Shown here: piece by piece, positions 27,199 through 37,409 of the stretch
Numbering within the stretch: the first letter of the stretch is position 1
Layout of the letters: each line of letters opens with the position of its first letter
Source of the DNA: Caulobacter soli
Lineage (GTDB): Bacteria; Pseudomonadota; Alphaproteobacteria; Caulobacterales; Caulobacteraceae
Reading direction: 5' to 3'
NCBI RefSeq assembly: GCF_011045195.1
Contig: NZ_CP049199.1
Location: 1,674,001-1,738,000 of the forward strand
Length of the DNA: 64,000 nt
The notes under the pieces: model-generated
Databases searched by the model: none
What the model saw: only the letters and a program-made list of their open reading frames with translations
What the model was told of the DNA's origin: nothing
Program-made: the position numbers and the translations under genes

Positions 27199-27240
27199 CA
27201 AAACGAAAACGGGCGGAGACCCGAGGATCTCCGCCCGCCC
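27199..27240 (-). terminator. Rho-independent terminator of the amino-acid permease gene
   Basis: Read on the minus strand, a perfect 9-base stem (27236-27228 with 27219-27211) and 8-base loop are followed by GTTTTCGTTTTGG. It lies 37 bases after the permease stop. This is one of the clearest terminators in the window. Confidence 0.85.
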
Positions 27241-27276
27241 GAACTAAGCGTTATGAACGCCCGTTCAAGTCCTATC

Positions 27277-28860
27277 TCATTCCGCGCCCGGCAGGCCGGT
27301 GGGCGGCGCGTCGGCGTCCAGTTCGTGGACTTCGCCGCGCAGGCCCTTGCCCACATGGCTCTTGCGGAAGCCGTAGGCGAAATAGATCAGCAGGCCCAGG
27401 GCGCCCCAGATCGGCAGCACCAGGATCGATTCCAGCGGCAGGTTGAAATAGAGGAAGGCGCAGCCCGCCAGGGCGATCGGGGCCACGAGCCAGATCGCCG
27501 GCGTCTTGAACGGACGCGGACGGTTCGGATCCTTCACCCGCAGCACCATCACCGCGATCGCCACCATGAAGAAGGCGAACAGGGTGCCGGAGTTGGAGAT
27601 GTCGGCCAGCTGGCCCACCGGGAAGAAGGCGGCGGCGAGGGCCACGAACAGGCCGGTGGCGATCGTCACGATGTGCGGCGTCTTCCACTTGGGATGGATG
27701 GCCGCCAGGCCTTCGGGCAGCAAGCCGTCGCGGGCCATGACGAAGAAGATCCGGGTCTGGCCGTAGATCATCATGAGGATGACCGAGGGCAGGGCCAGGT
27801 TGGCGGCCAGGCCCAGCAGGTAGCCGGCGAGCGGGAAATTGACCTGACGCAGGACGTGGGCCAGGGCCTCGTTCGAGCAGACTAGGCGGTCGGCGTTCGA
27901 AGCCAGGCCGCAGGCCGCCTGGAAGGCGGCCGAACCGGGGGACACCGCTTCGCCCGCGGCGCCGATGACGGGTTGAGCGCCGATGGCGCCGACCGCGCCG
28001 GCCGCGACCAGCAGGTAGAAGATGGTGCAGATGCCCAGGCTGCCGATCAGGCCGATCGGGACGTTGCGCTGCGGGTTCTTGGTCTCTTCGGCGGCGGTGG
28101 AGACCGCGTCGAAGCCGACATAGGCGAAGAAGATCGAAGCCGCCGCCCCGAACACCCCCATGCCCGTCGTGCCATGCGGGCCGAACCAGCCGTTGGGGGC
28201 GAAGGGCGTGAAGTTGCCGCTCTTCATCAGCGGAAGGGTCAGGATCACGAAAACGGTCAGGGCCGTCACCTTGATCGCCACCAGGGCGGCGTTGACGGTG
28301 GCGCTTTCGGTCGTGCCGATGACCAGCAGGGAGGTCACGGCCAGGGCCACCACGATGGCCGGGATGTTGACGACGCCGTGGCTGAAGTCGGCCACCGGCA
28401 TGAAGCCGTTGAGCGACCAGGCTGGCCCGGCTCTCAAGGCGTCGGGCCAATGGAAATGCAGGGCGTGCTCGATCATGCCGAGGAAGTACCCCGACCAGCC
28501 CACCGACACGGCGGACGCGGCGACGGCGTATTCCAGGATCAGCGCCCAGCCAACCATCCAGGCCAGCAGTTCGCCCATCACGGCGTAGGTGTAGGTGTAG
28601 GCCGAGCCCGAGACCGGCACCATCGAGGCCAGTTCCGAATAGCAGAGCGCGGCGAAGGCGCAGACGGCGCCGGCGATCACGAAGCTCAGCATCATGCCCG
28701 GGCCGGCCTTTTGCGAGGCGGCGGCGGTCAGAACGAAGATGCCGGTGCCGATGATCGCGCCCACGCCCAGCAGGGTGAGCTGAATCGGACCGAGCGAGCG
28801 ATGCAACGACTTCTTCTCGGCCGTTGCTAGAATCGCATCCAGTGACTTAACGCGCCACAT
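27277..28860 (-). CDS. APC-superfamily amino-acid permease (cationic amino acid/YfnA type)
   Basis: A 527-residue transporter with about 12 to 14 membrane segments. The first helix carries the APC signature LLGVGAIIGTGIFVLTA; later motifs are FAALCYSELASMVPVSGSAY, FFAYVGFDAVSTAAEE and a conserved MARDGLLPEGLAAIHP loop. This combination marks the CAT/YfnA group of amino-acid importers. A long external loop after helix 7 has a Cys pair (AACGL and RLVCSN). The ATG at 28860 is preceded by a strong GGAGG site; the frame continues upstream to 29001 without such a site. A terminator follows. Substrate specificity cannot be read from the sequence. Confidence 0.9.
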   Translation of the reverse strand: MWRVKSLDAILATAEKKSLHRSLGPIQLTLLGVGAIIGTGIFVLTAAASQKAGPGMMLSFVIAGAVCAFAALCYSELASMVPVSGSAYTYTYAVMGELLAWMVGWALILEYAVAASAVSVGWSGYFLGMIEHALHFHWPDALRAGPAWSLNGFMPVADFSHGVVNIPAIVVALAVTSLLVIGTTESATVNAALVAIKVTALTVFVILTLPLMKSGNFTPFAPNGWFGPHGTTGMGVFGAAASIFFAYVGFDAVSTAAEETKNPQRNVPIGLIGSLGICTIFYLLVAAGAVGAIGAQPVIGAAGEAVSPGSAAFQAACGLASNADRLVCSNEALAHVLRQVNFPLAGYLLGLAANLALPSVILMMIYGQTRIFFVMARDGLLPEGLAAIHPKWKTPHIVTIATGLFVALAAAFFPVGQLADISNSGTLFAFFMVAIAVMVLRVKDPNRPRPFKTPAIWLVAPIALAGCAFLYFNLPLESILVLPIWGALGLLIYFAYGFRKSHVGKGLRGEVHELDADAPPTGLPGAE

Positions 28861-29106
28861 ATTTCCTCCAGGGATCCGCGGCCACCCCCGGTGGGCCGCG
28901 TAGACAAATTTTGCGGACCGTGGCCCGGTTAACGGGACGCGGTCAAGGTAAAGCGGAGCGCGTGCGTAATTGTTCGCCCCGGTGTGCGCAATACGAGCCA
29001 TGGTCTGCCGGGCGGATGTTGCGACGCAGCACGCTTCGTAACCGTTGCTGCCTCTCGGTTAGGCGGTCGGCTTGGCGATCGGGCCGCTCACCGCTAAACC
29101 CGCCGG
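28861..29106. promoter_or_regulatory. Divergent promoter region, permease and hrpB
   Basis: These 246 bases separate the permease start from the hrpB start. A small inverted repeat (CGCGGCC at 28877-28883 and GGCCGCG at 28894-28900) would form a hairpin in the permease leader. No gene is evident. A short AT-richer segment near 28900-28930 may hold the permease promoter. Confidence 0.35.
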
Positions 29107-31548
29107 GTGACCCTTCCCATCCATGACGCCTTGCCGGCCCTGAAAGCCGCGCTGAACGCGCGAGAGGCCGCCGTGCTGGTCGCGCCGCCCGGCGCGGGCA
29201 AGACCACGGTCGTGCCGTTGGCGCTGCTGGGCGAGTCGTGGGCGGCCGGCGGCAAGATCGTCATGCTGGAGCCGCGCCGCCTGGCGGCCCGAGCCGCGGC
29301 CTCGCGGATGGCCCAGAGCCTGGGCGAGAGCGTCGGCGAGACGGTGGGCTTCCGCGTGCGGCTGCAGTCGAAGGTTTCGGCCCGCACGAGGGTCGAGGTG
29401 GTGACCGAGGGCGTGTTCACTCGGATGATCCTCGACGATCCGGGCCTGGACGGCGTGGCGGCGGTAATCTTCGACGAATTCCACGAGCGTAGCTTGGACG
29501 CCGACCTCGGTCTGGCACTGGCCCGCGACGCCCAGGGCCTGGTGCGCGAGGACTTGAAGATCCTGGTGATGTCGGCCACGCTGGACGGCGCCCGCATCTC
29601 GGCCCTGCTGGGCGAGGCCCCGGTCGTGGAGAGCCAGGGGCGGATGTTCCCGGTCGACACCCGCTATCTGGGGCGCGACGAACGTCAGCGCTTGGAAGAG
29701 CGCGTGGTTCGCGCCGTCGAGCGGGCGCTGGTCGAGGAAAGCGGCAGCCTGCTGATCTTCCTGCCGGGTCAGGGCGAGATCCGCCGGACCGAGACCTTGC
29801 TGCGTGAGCGGTTGCGGCGGCCGGAGGTCGATGTCGCGCCGCTCTACGGTGCGCTCGATCCCGCCGAGCAGGACCGCGCCGTGGCGCCCGCCGCGCCGGG
29901 GCGGCGCAAGGTGGTGCTGGCGACCTCGATCGCCGAGACCAGCCTGACGATCGAGGGCGTGCGGGTGGTGATCGACTGTGGCCTGGCCCGCGTGCCGCGC
30001 TTCGATCCGTCCAGCGGCCTGACCCGGCTGGAGACCGTACGCGTCAGCCGCGCCGCCGCCGACCAGCGCCGGGGCCGGGCCGGCCGCACCGAGCCGGGCG
30101 TCTGCTATCGCCTGTGGGACGAGCCCGAGACCCGGGCCCTGCCGGCGTTCGCGCGACCGGAGATCCTGGAAGCCGACCTGTCGAACCTGGCCTTGAACCT
30201 GGCCCGCTGGGGCGCGCGCGACGCCGCCGACCTGGCCTTCCTCGACAAGCCGCCGACGGCCGCCTTCACCGAGGCGCGGACCCTGCTCAACCGCCTGCAG
30301 GCCCTGGACGGGCAGGGCGGTCTGACCGCCCACGGCCGGGCCCTGGCCGACATGCCGCTGGCCCCGCGCCTGGCCCACATGGTGGTCCGCGCCGCCGCCT
30401 CGGGCCAGGCCGAACGCGGCGCGAAGATCGCCGCCGTGCTCAGCGAGCAGGGCCTGGGCGGCCGCGATGTCGACCTGCGCCATCGGCTGGAGAGTTTCGA
30501 TCGTGACCGCTCGCCGAGAGCGCGCGACGCCCGGACCCTTTCGGAGCGCTGGGCGCGATCCGCCGGCCGGGCGTCCGGCGCCGCGCCGCTGGACGACGCC
30601 CTGATGCTGGCCGAGGCCTATCCGGAGCGAGTGGCTCGGGCCCGAGGCAAGCCGGGCGAGTACCAGTTGGCCGGCGGACGCGGCGTCTATCTGGAACCGA
30701 CCGACGCCTTGGCCCGCGAGACCTGGCTGGCCGTGGGCGAGCTGGGCGGCGGCGAGGCCCGCGATCGCATCCTGCTGGCCGCGCCGCTGGACGAGATCGC
30801 CCTGCGCGAAGCCTTCGCCGATCGCCTGGTCGCCGAGGACCGGCTGGAGCCCGACGCCAAGGGCAAGGTCCGCGCCCGCCGCCTGCTGCGCCTGGGCAAG
30901 CTGGTGGTCGAGGAGCGGCTGCTGGACAAGGTCGATCCGAGTCTGGTGGCCAAGGCGTTGCTGGCGCAGGTGGAGCGCGAGGGCCTGTCGGCCGTGCCGC
31001 TGGGCGACGGCGCCCAGGCCCTGCGCCGCCGCGTGGCCTTCCTGCGAGACCGAGACGCCGAGACCTGGCCGGACCTGTCGGACGCCGCTCTGCTGGTGCG
31101 CCTTCCGGAGTGGCTGGAGCCGCTACTGGCCGGGCGCTCGGCCTTGAGCCAACTGGGCGACGGGGCCTTGACCGACGCCATCCGCACCCTCGTGCCCTGG
31201 GACCTGCACCGCCGCCTCGACGCCGAGGCCCCGGCCCGGTTCACGGCCCCGACGGGCTCCAGCTTCGCCATCGACTACGCCGCCGATGGCGGCCCCCGCA
31301 TCGACGTGCGGGTGCAGGAGCTGTTCGGCCTGACGGCGCATCCGACGGTGGGCGGCGTAGCGCTGGTGCTGGCGCTGCTGTCGCCGGGCCACAAGCCGAT
31401 CCAGATCACGCGCGACCTGCCAGGGTTCTGGAAGGGCTCGTGGCGGGAGGTGAAGACCGAGATGAAGGGCCGCTATCCGAGGCACGTCTGGCCGGACGAA
31501 CCGGCGACGGCCGCTCCGACGACGCGCGCGAAACCTCGGGGAACATAG
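29107..31548 (+). CDS. hrpB: ATP-dependent helicase HrpB
   Basis: An 813-residue DEAH-box helicase. Motif I is APPGAGKTT (about 26-34), motif II is DEFH (Asp123-His126, in FDEFHERSLDAD), motif III is MSATLDG, and motif VI is RRGRAGRTEPGVCYRLW. The HA2 and C-terminal domains typical of HrpB follow. The DEFH box instead of DEAH is the HrpB form. HrpB is a widely conserved helicase whose exact cellular substrate remains unclear. A GTG start at 29107 gives the canonical N-terminus (TLPIHDALPAL). The gene is not obviously in an operon with the hydrolase that follows 69 bases later. Confidence 0.92.
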   Translation: MTLPIHDALPALKAALNAREAAVLVAPPGAGKTTVVPLALLGESWAAGGKIVMLEPRRLAARAAASRMAQSLGESVGETVGFRVRLQSKVSARTRVEVVTEGVFTRMILDDPGLDGVAAVIFDEFHERSLDADLGLALARDAQGLVREDLKILVMSATLDGARISALLGEAPVVESQGRMFPVDTRYLGRDERQRLEERVVRAVERALVEESGSLLIFLPGQGEIRRTETLLRERLRRPEVDVAPLYGALDPAEQDRAVAPAAPGRRKVVLATSIAETSLTIEGVRVVIDCGLARVPRFDPSSGLTRLETVRVSRAAADQRRGRAGRTEPGVCYRLWDEPETRALPAFARPEILEADLSNLALNLARWGARDAADLAFLDKPPTAAFTEARTLLNRLQALDGQGGLTAHGRALADMPLAPRLAHMVVRAAASGQAERGAKIAAVLSEQGLGGRDVDLRHRLESFDRDRSPRARDARTLSERWARSAGRASGAAPLDDALMLAEAYPERVARARGKPGEYQLAGGRGVYLEPTDALARETWLAVGELGGGEARDRILLAAPLDEIALREAFADRLVAEDRLEPDAKGKVRARRLLRLGKLVVEERLLDKVDPSLVAKALLAQVEREGLSAVPLGDGAQALRRRVAFLRDRDAETWPDLSDAALLVRLPEWLEPLLAGRSALSQLGDGALTDAIRTLVPWDLHRRLDAEAPARFTAPTGSSFAIDYAADGGPRIDVRVQELFGLTAHPTVGGVALVLALLSPGHKPIQITRDLPGFWKGSWREVKTEMKGRYPRHVWPDEPATAAPTTRAKPRGT

Positions 31549-31617
31549 GGCTCCGGCCTAAGACAAGCGCGGCGGCGTCGGCTAATGTCCAGGTCACCGA
31601 GCCTGTGGAGCCACGAC

Positions 31618-32574
31618 ATGACGACGATGGAACACTGGACGCGCCGCGCGGCCCTGGCCGGCGCGGCGGCGCTGGGTGTCACGGGGCAAGCGGCCTTCGC
31701 CCGAGCGCCCGACGACGAGGGTTACGCCCAGGTCCCCGGCGGCAAGATCTATTGGCGGCGGTTTGGGGCTGGGCCCAAGACCCCGCTGCTGACCCTGCAC
31801 GGCGGTCCGGGCGGCGCGCACAACTATCTGCTGTCCTTGAAGGCGCTGGCCGACGATCGTCCCGTGATCTTCTACGACCAGCTGGGCTGCGGGAAGGCCG
31901 ACGCGCCGACCGACGAGTCGATCTACACGATCCAGCGTTCGGTCGATGAACTGGACGCGGTGCGCGCCGCGCTCAAGCTCGACAAGGTCGTGCTCTACGG
32001 CCACTCGTGGGGCTCGATGCTGGCCATCGAGTATCTGTGCCAGGGGCGCGGCAGGGGGATCGACACCCTGATCCTGGGCGGCGCCCTGGCCAGCACGCCC
32101 CAGGCCATCGCCGGCCAGCAGCGCCTGATCGACGCCATGCCCGACGGCTACGCCGCCAAGCTGCACGGCCTGGAAAAGGGCGGCAGGATGGAGACGCCGG
32201 AATACGCCGCGCTGGTCCAGCAGTTCTACGACAAGCACGTCATTCGCGTGCCACCGTCGCCCGACGCCCTGGTCTCGTTCGAGGCCTTGGCCAAGTCGAT
32301 CGCCTACCGCGTGATGAACGGCCCCAACGAGTTCTACATCACCGGGGTGATCAAGGACTGGGATCGCCGCAAGGATCTCAAGGCCATCACCCAGCGCACC
32401 CTGATCACCACGGGCCAGTTCGACGAGGTGACGCTGGACTGCCACGAAACCATTCGGGACGGGGTCGCCGGCCCCGTCCAGATGGTGGTCATGAAGGACT
32501 GCTCGCACATGACCATGGTCGAGCGGCCCGACGACTATGCAGGCCTGGTGCGCGGCTTTCTCGCGAAGGCTTAG
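31618..32574 (+). CDS. Exported proline iminopeptidase-family alpha/beta hydrolase
   Basis: A 318-residue S33-type hydrolase. It begins with a Tat-like signal (WTRRAALAGAAALG, ending QAAFA). The oxyanion-hole motif LHGGPGGAHNY, DQLGCGKAD and the nucleophile elbow GHSWGS (Ser130) are all as in prolyl aminopeptidases, and a late His lies in KDCSHMTM. The ATG at 31618 follows a GGAG site. It overlaps the convergent Xaa-Pro aminopeptidase gene by four bases. The family suggests release of N-terminal proline from peptides in the periplasm, but related esterases cannot be ruled out. Confidence 0.85.
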   Translation: MTTMEHWTRRAALAGAAALGVTGQAAFARAPDDEGYAQVPGGKIYWRRFGAGPKTPLLTLHGGPGGAHNYLLSLKALADDRPVIFYDQLGCGKADAPTDESIYTIQRSVDELDAVRAALKLDKVVLYGHSWGSMLAIEYLCQGRGRGIDTLILGGALASTPQAIAGQQRLIDAMPDGYAAKLHGLEKGGRMETPEYAALVQQFYDKHVIRVPPSPDALVSFEALAKSIAYRVMNGPNEFYITGVIKDWDRRKDLKAITQRTLITTGQFDEVTLDCHETIRDGVAGPVQMVVMKDCSHMTMVERPDDYAGLVRGFLAKA

Positions 32575-34382
32575 AGCGGCGCGCAGACCTCTTCCAGCCA
32601 GCTCCGAACCTCCGGCTCGACCAGCGGTCCGATCTCCCGGACCACCCGCGCGTGATAGGCGTCGAACTGGGCGATCTCCTCGGCCGAGAGCAGGCTCTTG
32701 TCCACCAGCCGCCGGTCGATCGGCGCGAGGGTCAGCGCCTGGAAGCGGTGCATCGGGCGGTCGCCCGTGCCGACGGATTCGGCCGGCATCACCACCTCGA
32801 GGTTCTCGATGCGGATGCCGTATTCGCCGTCCTTGTAGTAGCCCGGCTCGTTGGAAACGATCATGCCTGGCTGCAGGGCGATGGTGTTGGGGGCCTTGCT
32901 GATCCGCTGCGGGCCTTCGTGGACGCCCAGATAGACCCCGACGCCGTGGCCGGTGCCGTGGTCGTAGTCCAGGCCGTGGCTCCACAGGGCGGCGCGGGCG
33001 AAGGCGTCGATGGCCGAGCCGGTGGTGCCGGCCGGGAAGCGCAGACGGGCGATGGCCAGGTGGCCCTTCAGCACTAGGGTGTTGCGGGTGACCATCTCGG
33101 CCGTCGGCTCGCCGATGGCGACCGTGCGGGTCACGTCGGTGGTGCCGTCCAGGTACTGGCCGCCGCTGTCGACCAGCAGCAGCGAGCCCTGGGCGGCGCG
33201 CTCGTTGCTGCGCTCGGTCGGGCGGTAGTGGGGCAGGGCGCCGTGGCCGTTGGCGGCGCCGATGGTGTCGAAGCTGAGGTCCTTGAGCACGCCGGTCGCC
33301 TCGCGGAAGGCCTCCAGCTTGGCCACGGCTTCCTTCTCGTCCGGCGGATTGGTCTGGCCGTCGGTAGCCAGCCAGTGCAGGAAGCGGGTCAGGGCCGCGC
33401 CGTCGCGCTTGTGGGCCTCGACGGTGCCGGCGATCTCGACGGCGTTCTTGCAGGCGCGGGGCAGGGTGCAGGGGTCCATGGCGCGGACCACCTCGGCGCC
33501 GGCGGCGGCCAGGGTGTCGAAATACCAGGCCGAGGATTGGCCCGGATCGACGACGACTTTCAGACCCGACAGGTCGGCCAAGGCGCCGTCCAGCGCTTCG
33601 GGATCTTCCAGCGACACCTGATTGCCTAGCCAGGCCGGCAGCTCGTCGGTGACCTTGGCCGGATCCAGGAACAGCCGCGCCGTGCCGTCGGCGCGCAGCA
33701 CCGCCTGCGACAGCGGCAGGGGAGAGCGGATCACGTCGCCGCCGCGGATGTTGAACAGCCAGGCGATCGAGGCCGGAGCGGTGATCACCGCGGCGTCGGC
33801 GCCCAGGGCCGCGACGGCCGAGCCGACGCGCGCGCGCTTGGAGGCCGACTCCTCGCCGGCGTACTTGACCGGCTGGGGCACGACGGGCGCGGCGGGCTGG
33901 GCCGGACGTTCGGCGCTCCAGGCCTCGTCGATCGGGTTGATCGCGACGGGCTTCAGCGCCGCACCGGCCTTGGCGGCGGCGGCCTTCAGGCCGTCCAGGG
34001 CCTGGGGGCTGTGCAGGCGGGCGTCATAGCCGATCACCGCGCCCTTGCTGGCGGTCTCCAGATAGGCGGGCACGCCGCCCTCGACGAGATCGCGGATTTC
34101 GAACACCTCCTGATCGACCTGGTCGCGCACCTGAAGGGTGTAGCGGCCGTCGACGAACACGGCGGCGCGGTCCTTGAGAATCACGCCGGCCCCGGCCGAG
34201 CCGGTGAAGCCGCTGGCCCAGGCCAAGCGATCGTTGGCGGCGGGCAGGTACTCGTTCTGGTGCTCGTCCTCGTGCGGGACGAGGAAGCCGTCCAGGCCTT
34301 GCCGGGCCATGGCGGCGCGGATCAGGGGAACGTGGCGGGGGCCGAAGCCCGGATCGGTGGATTCATCGAAGGTCTGGCGCAT
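32571..34382 (-). CDS. Xaa-Pro aminopeptidase (M24B, PepP/AmpP-like)
   Basis: A 603-residue metallopeptidase with the three-domain build of the longer, eukaryotic-like aminopeptidase P: two creatinase-type N-terminal domains (about 1-300) and a C-terminal pita-bread domain. Metal ligands are in LLLVDSGGQYLDGTTDVTRT, GTGHGVGVYLGVHEGPQ and NEPGYY. It removes N-terminal residues that precede proline. The first possible start is a TTG at 34388; the ATG at 34382 is chosen. The gene converges with the prolyl-peptidase-like hydrolase and follows a gene for a small membrane protein on the same strand. Confidence 0.92.
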   Translation of the reverse strand: MRQTFDESTDPGFGPRHVPLIRAAMARQGLDGFLVPHEDEHQNEYLPAANDRLAWASGFTGSAGAGVILKDRAAVFVDGRYTLQVRDQVDQEVFEIRDLVEGGVPAYLETASKGAVIGYDARLHSPQALDGLKAAAAKAGAALKPVAINPIDEAWSAERPAQPAAPVVPQPVKYAGEESASKRARVGSAVAALGADAAVITAPASIAWLFNIRGGDVIRSPLPLSQAVLRADGTARLFLDPAKVTDELPAWLGNQVSLEDPEALDGALADLSGLKVVVDPGQSSAWYFDTLAAAGAEVVRAMDPCTLPRACKNAVEIAGTVEAHKRDGAALTRFLHWLATDGQTNPPDEKEAVAKLEAFREATGVLKDLSFDTIGAANGHGALPHYRPTERSNERAAQGSLLLVDSGGQYLDGTTDVTRTVAIGEPTAEMVTRNTLVLKGHLAIARLRFPAGTTGSAIDAFARAALWSHGLDYDHGTGHGVGVYLGVHEGPQRISKAPNTIALQPGMIVSNEPGYYKDGEYGIRIENLEVVMPAESVGTGDRPMHRFQALTLAPIDRRLVDKSLLSAEEIAQFDAYHARVVREIGPLVEPEVRSWLEEVCAPL

Positions 34383-34397
34383 GCCCAACGATGTAAT

Positions 34398-34432
34398 CCG
34401 CCCCCGCCCCCCTGGAAAGAGGGCGGGGGAAG
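34398..34432 (-). terminator. G+C hairpin after the single-pass membrane protein gene
   Basis: A 9-base stem (34401-34409, CCCCCGCCC, with 34421-34429) lies just downstream of the stop at 34439 on the minus strand. There is no clear U-run, so it is a possible rather than firm terminator. Confidence 0.4.
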
Positions 34433-34438
34433 AGGAGC

Positions 34439-34882
34439 TTAGTTCACCGGTTGAGGCTGTTGGGCGGCCGGCGCCTGAACGTTCGGATCGGCCGACGGGG
34501 CGATGGTGTCGTCGCGCGACTGGGCGGCGCGGTCGGCGACGTCATGCGCGGCCTGGGCGGCGTTGGCGGCCGTCACCTCGGTCGAGCGGCGGGCGCTGTC
34601 GGCGGCGGCGCTGGCGTCGCGGGCGGCCTGCTGGGCGACGATGGTGGCCTGCGCGGCGCCGGTCTGGGCGCCTTCGGCCACGCCGGCGGCCCGACCCTGT
34701 TCCTGGGCCTGGGCGATCTGGTCCTGGCTGGGCGTGCGCGCCCCGAGGGTCAGCATGAAGGCGATGGCCACCACGGCGACGATGGCCACGGCCCCGGCCA
34801 CGAACCAGCCGGTGGCGCCGCCCTCGCGCCGCACATGGACGACACGTTCAGGCGGTGGGCCTTGAGGATCGACATAGGTCAT
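34439..34882 (-). CDS. Single-pass membrane protein with Ala-rich coil, function unknown
   Basis: A 147-residue protein: a short cytoplasmic N-terminus with basic residues, one membrane helix (about 25-46), then an Ala/Gln-rich predicted helical or coiled region (about 50-125) and a Pro/Gln-rich end. No family is recognised. A strong AGGAG site stands before the ATG at 34882. It has a hairpin on both sides and is probably its own transcript. The low-complexity sequence limits any functional guess. Confidence 0.7.
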   Translation of the reverse strand: MTYVDPQGPPPERVVHVRREGGATGWFVAGAVAIVAVVAIAFMLTLGARTPSQDQIAQAQEQGRAAGVAEGAQTGAAQATIVAQQAARDASAAADSARRSTEVTAANAAQAAHDVADRAAQSRDDTIAPSADPNVQAPAAQQPQPVN

Positions 34883-34925
34883 GACGTTGCTCCTGGAGCG
34901 AGAGTGTTCTGCCCGGAGAAACGTG

Positions 34926-34952
34926 GGGGAGGGGGCGTCGTTCCCCCTCCGG
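34926..34952 (-). terminator. Possible terminator after prmA
   Basis: An 8-base G/C stem (34928-34935 with 34943-34950) lies immediately after the prmA stop on the minus strand. It has only a weak pyrimidine tail. Confidence 0.4.
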
Positions 34953-34954
34953 CT

Positions 34955-35821
34955 CTACGGCCGTTGCAGGACCAGCGCCGCCCAGGCGTCGCGATGGATG
35001 CGGTTGACCACCTTGAAGCCGCGCGAGACGTAGGCGGCCTTGACCATCCGCTCCTGGGTGCGCAGCAGGCCCGACAGGATCACCGTGCCGCCGGGGACCA
35101 GGGCGTTCTTGATGTCCTGGGCTAGGCTGACCAGCGGGCGGGCCAGGATGTTGGCGAACACCAGGTCGTAGGGGGCGTTGTCGGTGACCAGACGGTTGCT
35201 GAGGCCCGAGGCGTGGACGAACCGGGCGTTGGCGCGGTTGACCTTGGCGTTCTCCTTGGAGATGCGCACGCTGGGCTTGTCGATGTCGGTGCCGACGGCG
35301 ATCTTCGAACCCGTACGGGCGGCGGCGATGGCGAGCAGGCCCGTGCCGGCCCCGACGTCGAGCACCTTGTTGAACTTCCGGGCCTTGATCAGCCTGTCAT
35401 AGGCCAGCAGGCAGCCGACGGTGGTGCCGTGGTGGCCGGTGCCGAAGGCCGCGCCGGCCTCGATGCGCAGGTTGACCGTGCTGGCCGGCAGGCGGCCGCG
35501 ATCGTGCATGCCGTAGACGAAGAACCGGCCCGCGCGCACCGGCGGCAGGCCCGACAGCGCCATGGCCAGCCAGTCGGCGTCGGCCAGTTGCTCGCGCACC
35601 ACCTTCAGCGGATAGCCGGCCAGGACCGCCAGCAGGCCCGCGTCTTCCTCGTCGTTGGTCGGGAAGGCGTCGATGCGCCAGATGCCCTTGTCCTCGTCCT
35701 CTTCCAGGATCGAGTAGGTCGCGCCCTCGAGGCCGGGATGGTTGTCGATGGCGTCGGCGGCGGCTTCGGCGTCGGCGCGCGCGCCGCGGGCGACGATCTG
35801 CTGGGGCGTGTAGTCGGTCAT
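34955..35821 (-). CDS. prmA: Ribosomal protein L11 methyltransferase
   Basis: A 288-residue SAM-dependent methyltransferase that trimethylates ribosomal protein L11. The SAM-binding motif is [19 protein letters not shown], preceded by the [16 protein letters not shown] motif typical of PrmA and followed by [16 protein letters not shown] (the NILA motif). The N-terminal substrate-recognition domain is present though diverged. The ATG at 35821 begins 17 bases after the O-antigen ligase stop on the same strand, so the two are likely co-transcribed. The pairing has no obvious functional meaning. Confidence 0.92.
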   Translation of the reverse strand: MTDYTPQQIVARGARADAEAAADAIDNHPGLEGATYSILEEDEDKGIWRIDAFPTNDEEDAGLLAVLAGYPLKVVREQLADADWLAMALSGLPPVRAGRFFVYGMHDRGRLPASTVNLRIEAGAAFGTGHHGTTVGCLLAYDRLIKARKFNKVLDVGAGTGLLAIAAARTGSKIAVGTDIDKPSVRISKENAKVNRANARFVHASGLSNRLVTDNAPYDLVFANILARPLVSLAQDIKNALVPGGTVILSGLLRTQERMVKAAYVSRGFKVVNRIHRDAWAALVLQRP

Positions 35822-35838
35822 GCCGCTCCAGTAGCCGT

Positions 35839-37329
35839 CTAAGCGGATAAAGGCGAGACCAAGCGCTTGCCAAATGTCGCGCCAAGGGGCGGGGACGCCC
35901 TTCCGAACGTCACGGCCGGCCGCGTGGCCGTGGCCATGACCGGCGTGCGCGCGACAGTCGGAACGCGACCGGCGTCGCCCGCCCAGATCTCGAACGTCGG
36001 TTCAGCCGGCGCCAGGCTCCAGGTCAGGGGCGCGGGGGCGAACAGGGGGCGGCGGGGGGCTTTCTCGGGCTGGGCTTGCAGCGCCCACACCGGTCCCAGC
36101 AGCCGGGCCACCGCCGCGCAGGCCAGGGCCCAGGCGATGCCGTTGCGCTCCAGGATGAAGCTTTCGGAGAAGGTGGTCATCACGAAGATGGCCAGGAACA
36201 GGGTCGCCCAATAGCCGTCCTGAACCTTGCGGAAGCGGACCAGCGAAACCAGCAGCGCCCCGCCCAGCACCAGGGCGCACAGGCTGACGCCGACCCAGCC
36301 CAACTGGGCCAGGATGTCGAGCCAGCCGTTGTGGGCGGTGGGCACGTCCCAGCCGGTCTCCTTGCGGATCCAGTTGGCGGGGGCGGAGTCCAGCTGCCAG
36401 AAGACGGCGTAGCCGAAGCCGGTCATGGGATGCTTGGCCGACTGGCGCAGCAGGGCGGCCCAGATGTCGGTGCGCCCGGTCAGGGACGGGTCCTTGCCCA
36501 GGGCCTTGAACAACAGCTCGGGGGCCAGCCACATGACCATGGCGCCGACCACGACGGCCGTGACGCCCAGCCAGACCACGACCACCGCCGTGGCCGGTCC
36601 CCGCCGCATGATCGCCAACATCATCGAGCCGCCCAGGCCGATCATCAGGGCCAGCAGCGAGGTCTTGGACTTGCTCATCACGATCATCGCCGCGCACAGC
36701 ACGATGGTGAAGATCAGCTGCTTGCGCTTGGTCGAGCCGGCCAGGATCGCGGCCATCGCGGCCAGGGCGCCGTAGACCATCATCGCGCCCATCTGGTTCT
36801 TCTCGTACCAGAGGCCGCGCCAGTCGCCGGCGTTGATGTCGTGCGCGATGCCCATCTTCGGATAGGCGATCGCGGCCAGCAGGCCGGCCAAGGCCAGGAA
36901 CAGGAAGGTGGTGGCGATGATCTCGGCCATCCGCTTGCCGTCGAAGCTGGAGGCGAAATAGAGGCCGAACAGGGTGGTGAAGGCCGCCGCGAGGGCCCGG
37001 CGATTGGTGGTGCCCGGGTCCAGCGACCACGCGGCCGAGGCGAACACCCAGAAGATCAGCAGGCTGAGCATGACGGCCGGGAACCAGAACCGCGCCACGC
37101 GCGGGGCGCGCCAGACGGCCAGGCCCAGGATGATGGCGTAGACCGGCAGCCACATCAGGCGCAGCACCGGCATGTCCTCGCCGCCGGCCTGCAGCGGGTC
37201 TAGCAGCGGGCCGATGAAGGCGTTGGACAGCATGAACAGCACGAAGCCGCAGGTCAGGGCTTCCAGCTTGCGCCACAGATCGGGCCGTTCGCCGTCCTGT
37301 TGCTGCTCGTCCCGCTGTACGTCCGCCAT
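35839..37329 (-). CDS. O-antigen ligase family membrane protein (Wzy_C domain, ExoQ-like)
   Basis: A 496-residue protein with about 11 hydrophobic segments and the Wzy_C-type large loop: [30 protein letters not shown] and the motif [19 protein letters not shown], followed by GFGYAVFW and [16 protein letters not shown]. These motifs occur in O-antigen ligases and polysaccharide polymerases that act on lipid-linked sugars in the periplasm. The C-terminus has a hydrophilic tail. The ATG at 37329 was chosen; the frame continues upstream to 37608 without conserved sequence. No glycosyltransferase cluster surrounds it, so its polymer is unknown. Confidence 0.87.
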   Translation of the reverse strand: MADVQRDEQQQDGERPDLWRKLEALTCGFVLFMLSNAFIGPLLDPLQAGGEDMPVLRLMWLPVYAIILGLAVWRAPRVARFWFPAVMLSLLIFWVFASAAWSLDPGTTNRRALAAAFTTLFGLYFASSFDGKRMAEIIATTFLFLALAGLLAAIAYPKMGIAHDINAGDWRGLWYEKNQMGAMMVYGALAAMAAILAGSTKRKQLIFTIVLCAAMIVMSKSKTSLLALMIGLGGSMMLAIMRRGPATAVVVVWLGVTAVVVGAMVMWLAPELLFKALGKDPSLTGRTDIWAALLRQSAKHPMTGFGYAVFWQLDSAPANWIRKETGWDVPTAHNGWLDILAQLGWVGVSLCALVLGGALLVSLVRFRKVQDGYWATLFLAIFVMTTFSESFILERNGIAWALACAAVARLLGPVWALQAQPEKAPRRPLFAPAPLTWSLAPAEPTFEIWAGDAGRVPTVARTPVMATATRPAVTFGRASPPLGATFGKRLVSPLSA

Positions 37330-37409
37330 TCCGATCCTCGTCGGTGGCGCGAAATGGAACACGCGCCGTGGGTTGGAGCGGTTGGCTGCAAGGGGAGGGC
37401 CGGGTGGTC